Positions 4,804-5,711 of a stretch of 5,711 nt of DNA are shown here, piece after piece. The notes under the pieces were generated by a model that worked only from the letters and a program-made list of their open reading frames with translations, was not told the origin of the DNA and searched no databases. This DNA comes from Chloroflexota bacterium (GTDB lineage: Bacteria; Chloroflexota; UBA6077; JACQUR01). The stretch is taken from assembly GCA_016210245.1 (NCBI GenBank), contig JACQUR010000141.1, positions 1-5,711 on the forward strand, written 5' to 3'. The translations under genes were made by a program, and so were the position numbers. The first letter of the stretch is position 1; every line of letters begins with the position of its first letter.

Positions 4804-5711
4804 TAAAAGAACCGCTCCGAGATGCCGAAGATGGATGCGGGCAGATGAATACCCGCGTCCTCGATCCTGGGCATGAACTTGGGCCGGACGCCGGTGGGCT
4901 TCACCCGCCCGACCACTTTGCCGCCCTCAAACGCCTCCTGCTCGAACACGAAGATGTCCTGGAGGGTGATGGTGTCGCCCTCCATGCCCTGGACCTCGGT
5001 GACGTAGGTGATCTTGCGGCTCCCGTCGCGCAGGCGCGATTGCTGCACGACCACGTCGAGCGCCGAGGACATCTGCTCGCGGATAGCGCGGATGGGGAGG
5101 TCGACGCCCGCGTAGAGGGTCATGGTCTCGATGCGCGAGAGGGCATCGCGCGGGGTGTTGGCGTGCAGGGTGGTCAGCGACCCATCGTGCCCGGTATTCA
5201 TCGCCTGCAGCATGTCCAGTGTCTCGCCGCCGCGGCACTCGCCCACGATCACCCGCTCGGGCCGCATTCGGAGCGAGGCCTTGATGCACTCGCGGGCTGG
5301 GACCGCGCCTTTGCCCTCGATGTTCGGCGGGCGCGTCTCCAGGCGGATCCAGTGGTCCTGCTGGAGTTGGAGCTCGGCCGAGTCCTCGACCGTGATGATG
5401 CGCTCGTCATCTGGAATGAAGCTGCTGAGCACGTTCAGCAGGGTTGTCTTGCCCGAGCCCGTGCCCCCGGAGACGATGACGTTCAGCCGCGCCACGACAC
5501 ACGCCCGCAGGAATTCGCCCAGCTCGGGCGTCAGAGAGCCGAAGCGGATCAGGTCCTCCACCCCGAGGCGGAACTTCGGGAACTTGCGGATGGTGATCAC
5601 CGACCCGATCAGCGAGATGGGCGGAATGACGATGTTGACGCGCGAGCCATCCGGCAGGCGGGCGTCGCAGATGGGGCTGGACTCGTCCACCCGGCGTCCA
5701 ATGGGGGACAC
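4803..5711 (-). CDS. cpaF: CpaF/TadA-type pilus assembly ATPase, C-terminal part
   Basis: This cytoplasmic secretion ATPase of the GspE/VirB11 superfamily powers Tad/Flp pilus assembly through TadB and TadC. Counting from the window edge, 302 residues are visible. The N-terminal-domain end is PIGRRVDESSPICDARLPDG (3-22). Walker A is GGTGSGKTT (82-90), the Asp box is IITVEDSAEL (105-114), and Walker B is RVIVGECRGGE (153-163). The His box is GHDGSLTTLHANTPRDAL (174-191). All key residues are intact. The frame continues past base 5711; the GTG at the edge is an internal Val, and full-length CpaF proteins are usually about 420-480 residues. The C-terminus, from PASIFGISERFF, ends at a TAG that overlaps the heptamer hairpin. 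The next gene in the operon is tadB. Confidence 0.95.
   Translation of the reverse strand: MSPIGRRVDESSPICDARLPDGSRVNIVIPPISLIGSVITIRKFPKFRLGVEDLIRFGSLTPELGEFLRACVVARLNVIVSGGTGSGKTTLLNVLSSFIPDDERIITVEDSAELQLQQDHWIRLETRPPNIEGKGAVPARECIKASLRMRPERVIVGECRGGETLDMLQAMNTGHDGSLTTLHANTPRDALSRIETMTLYAGVDLPIRAIREQMSSALDVVVQQSRLRDGSRKITYVTEVQGMEGDTITLQDIFVFEQEAFEGGKVVGRVKPTGVRPKFMPRIEDAGIHLPASIFGISERFF

Noticed and set aside
5709..5711. GTG at the window edge as the cpaF start
   Set aside because: The visible protein begins within the conserved PIGRRVDESSP segment of CpaF proteins, so more than a hundred residues lie beyond the edge.

Overview
The window is GC-rich bacterial DNA (roughly two-thirds G+C by eye) carrying chromosomal and decayed accessory content. 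The Tad proteins, together with A/T-rich heptamer repeats that read as KSKIQNLKS-type peptides, recall Chloroflexota. That assignment comes from memory of protein style, not from a search, and another GC-rich environmental phylum is possible.

Left part (2-901, plus strand): the 3' portion of a family 2 glycosyltransferase gene whose beginning lies before base 1. It meets, stop codon to stop codon, a minus-strand type II toxin-antitoxin operon (898-1476). The antitoxin is Phd/YefM-like and comes first; three bases later follows a RelE/ParE-superfamily toxin. A 15-bp imperfect direct repeat sits upstream of the antitoxin and is a candidate operator.

Middle part (about 1500-2800): a graveyard of mobile and defence DNA. 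It holds a GC-rich palindromic, REP-like element (1618-1674). Next is the C-terminal half of an IS66-family transposase on the minus strand, which lacks its N-terminus and shows signs of two mutually compensating frameshifts. Joined to it is a 70-codon plus-strand fragment resembling Abi-like (abortive-infection-like) proteins.

Right part (2805-5711, minus strand): three consecutive genes of a Tad/Flp type IV pilus assembly operon, transcribed in the order cpaF/tadA (ATPase, cut by the window end), tadB, tadC. The ATPase would power assembly, and TadB and TadC are the paired inner-membrane platform proteins. tadB and tadC are 2 bases apart and probably translationally coupled. Between cpaF and tadB lies a perfect 35-bp inverted repeat with a 6-nt loop, each arm made of five heptamers. 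It supplies the cpaF stop codon and falsely extends the tadB reading frame upstream. This hairpin inside a pilus operon is the most unusual structure in the window. I do not see a convincing complete new system; the rest consists of known families plus remnants.
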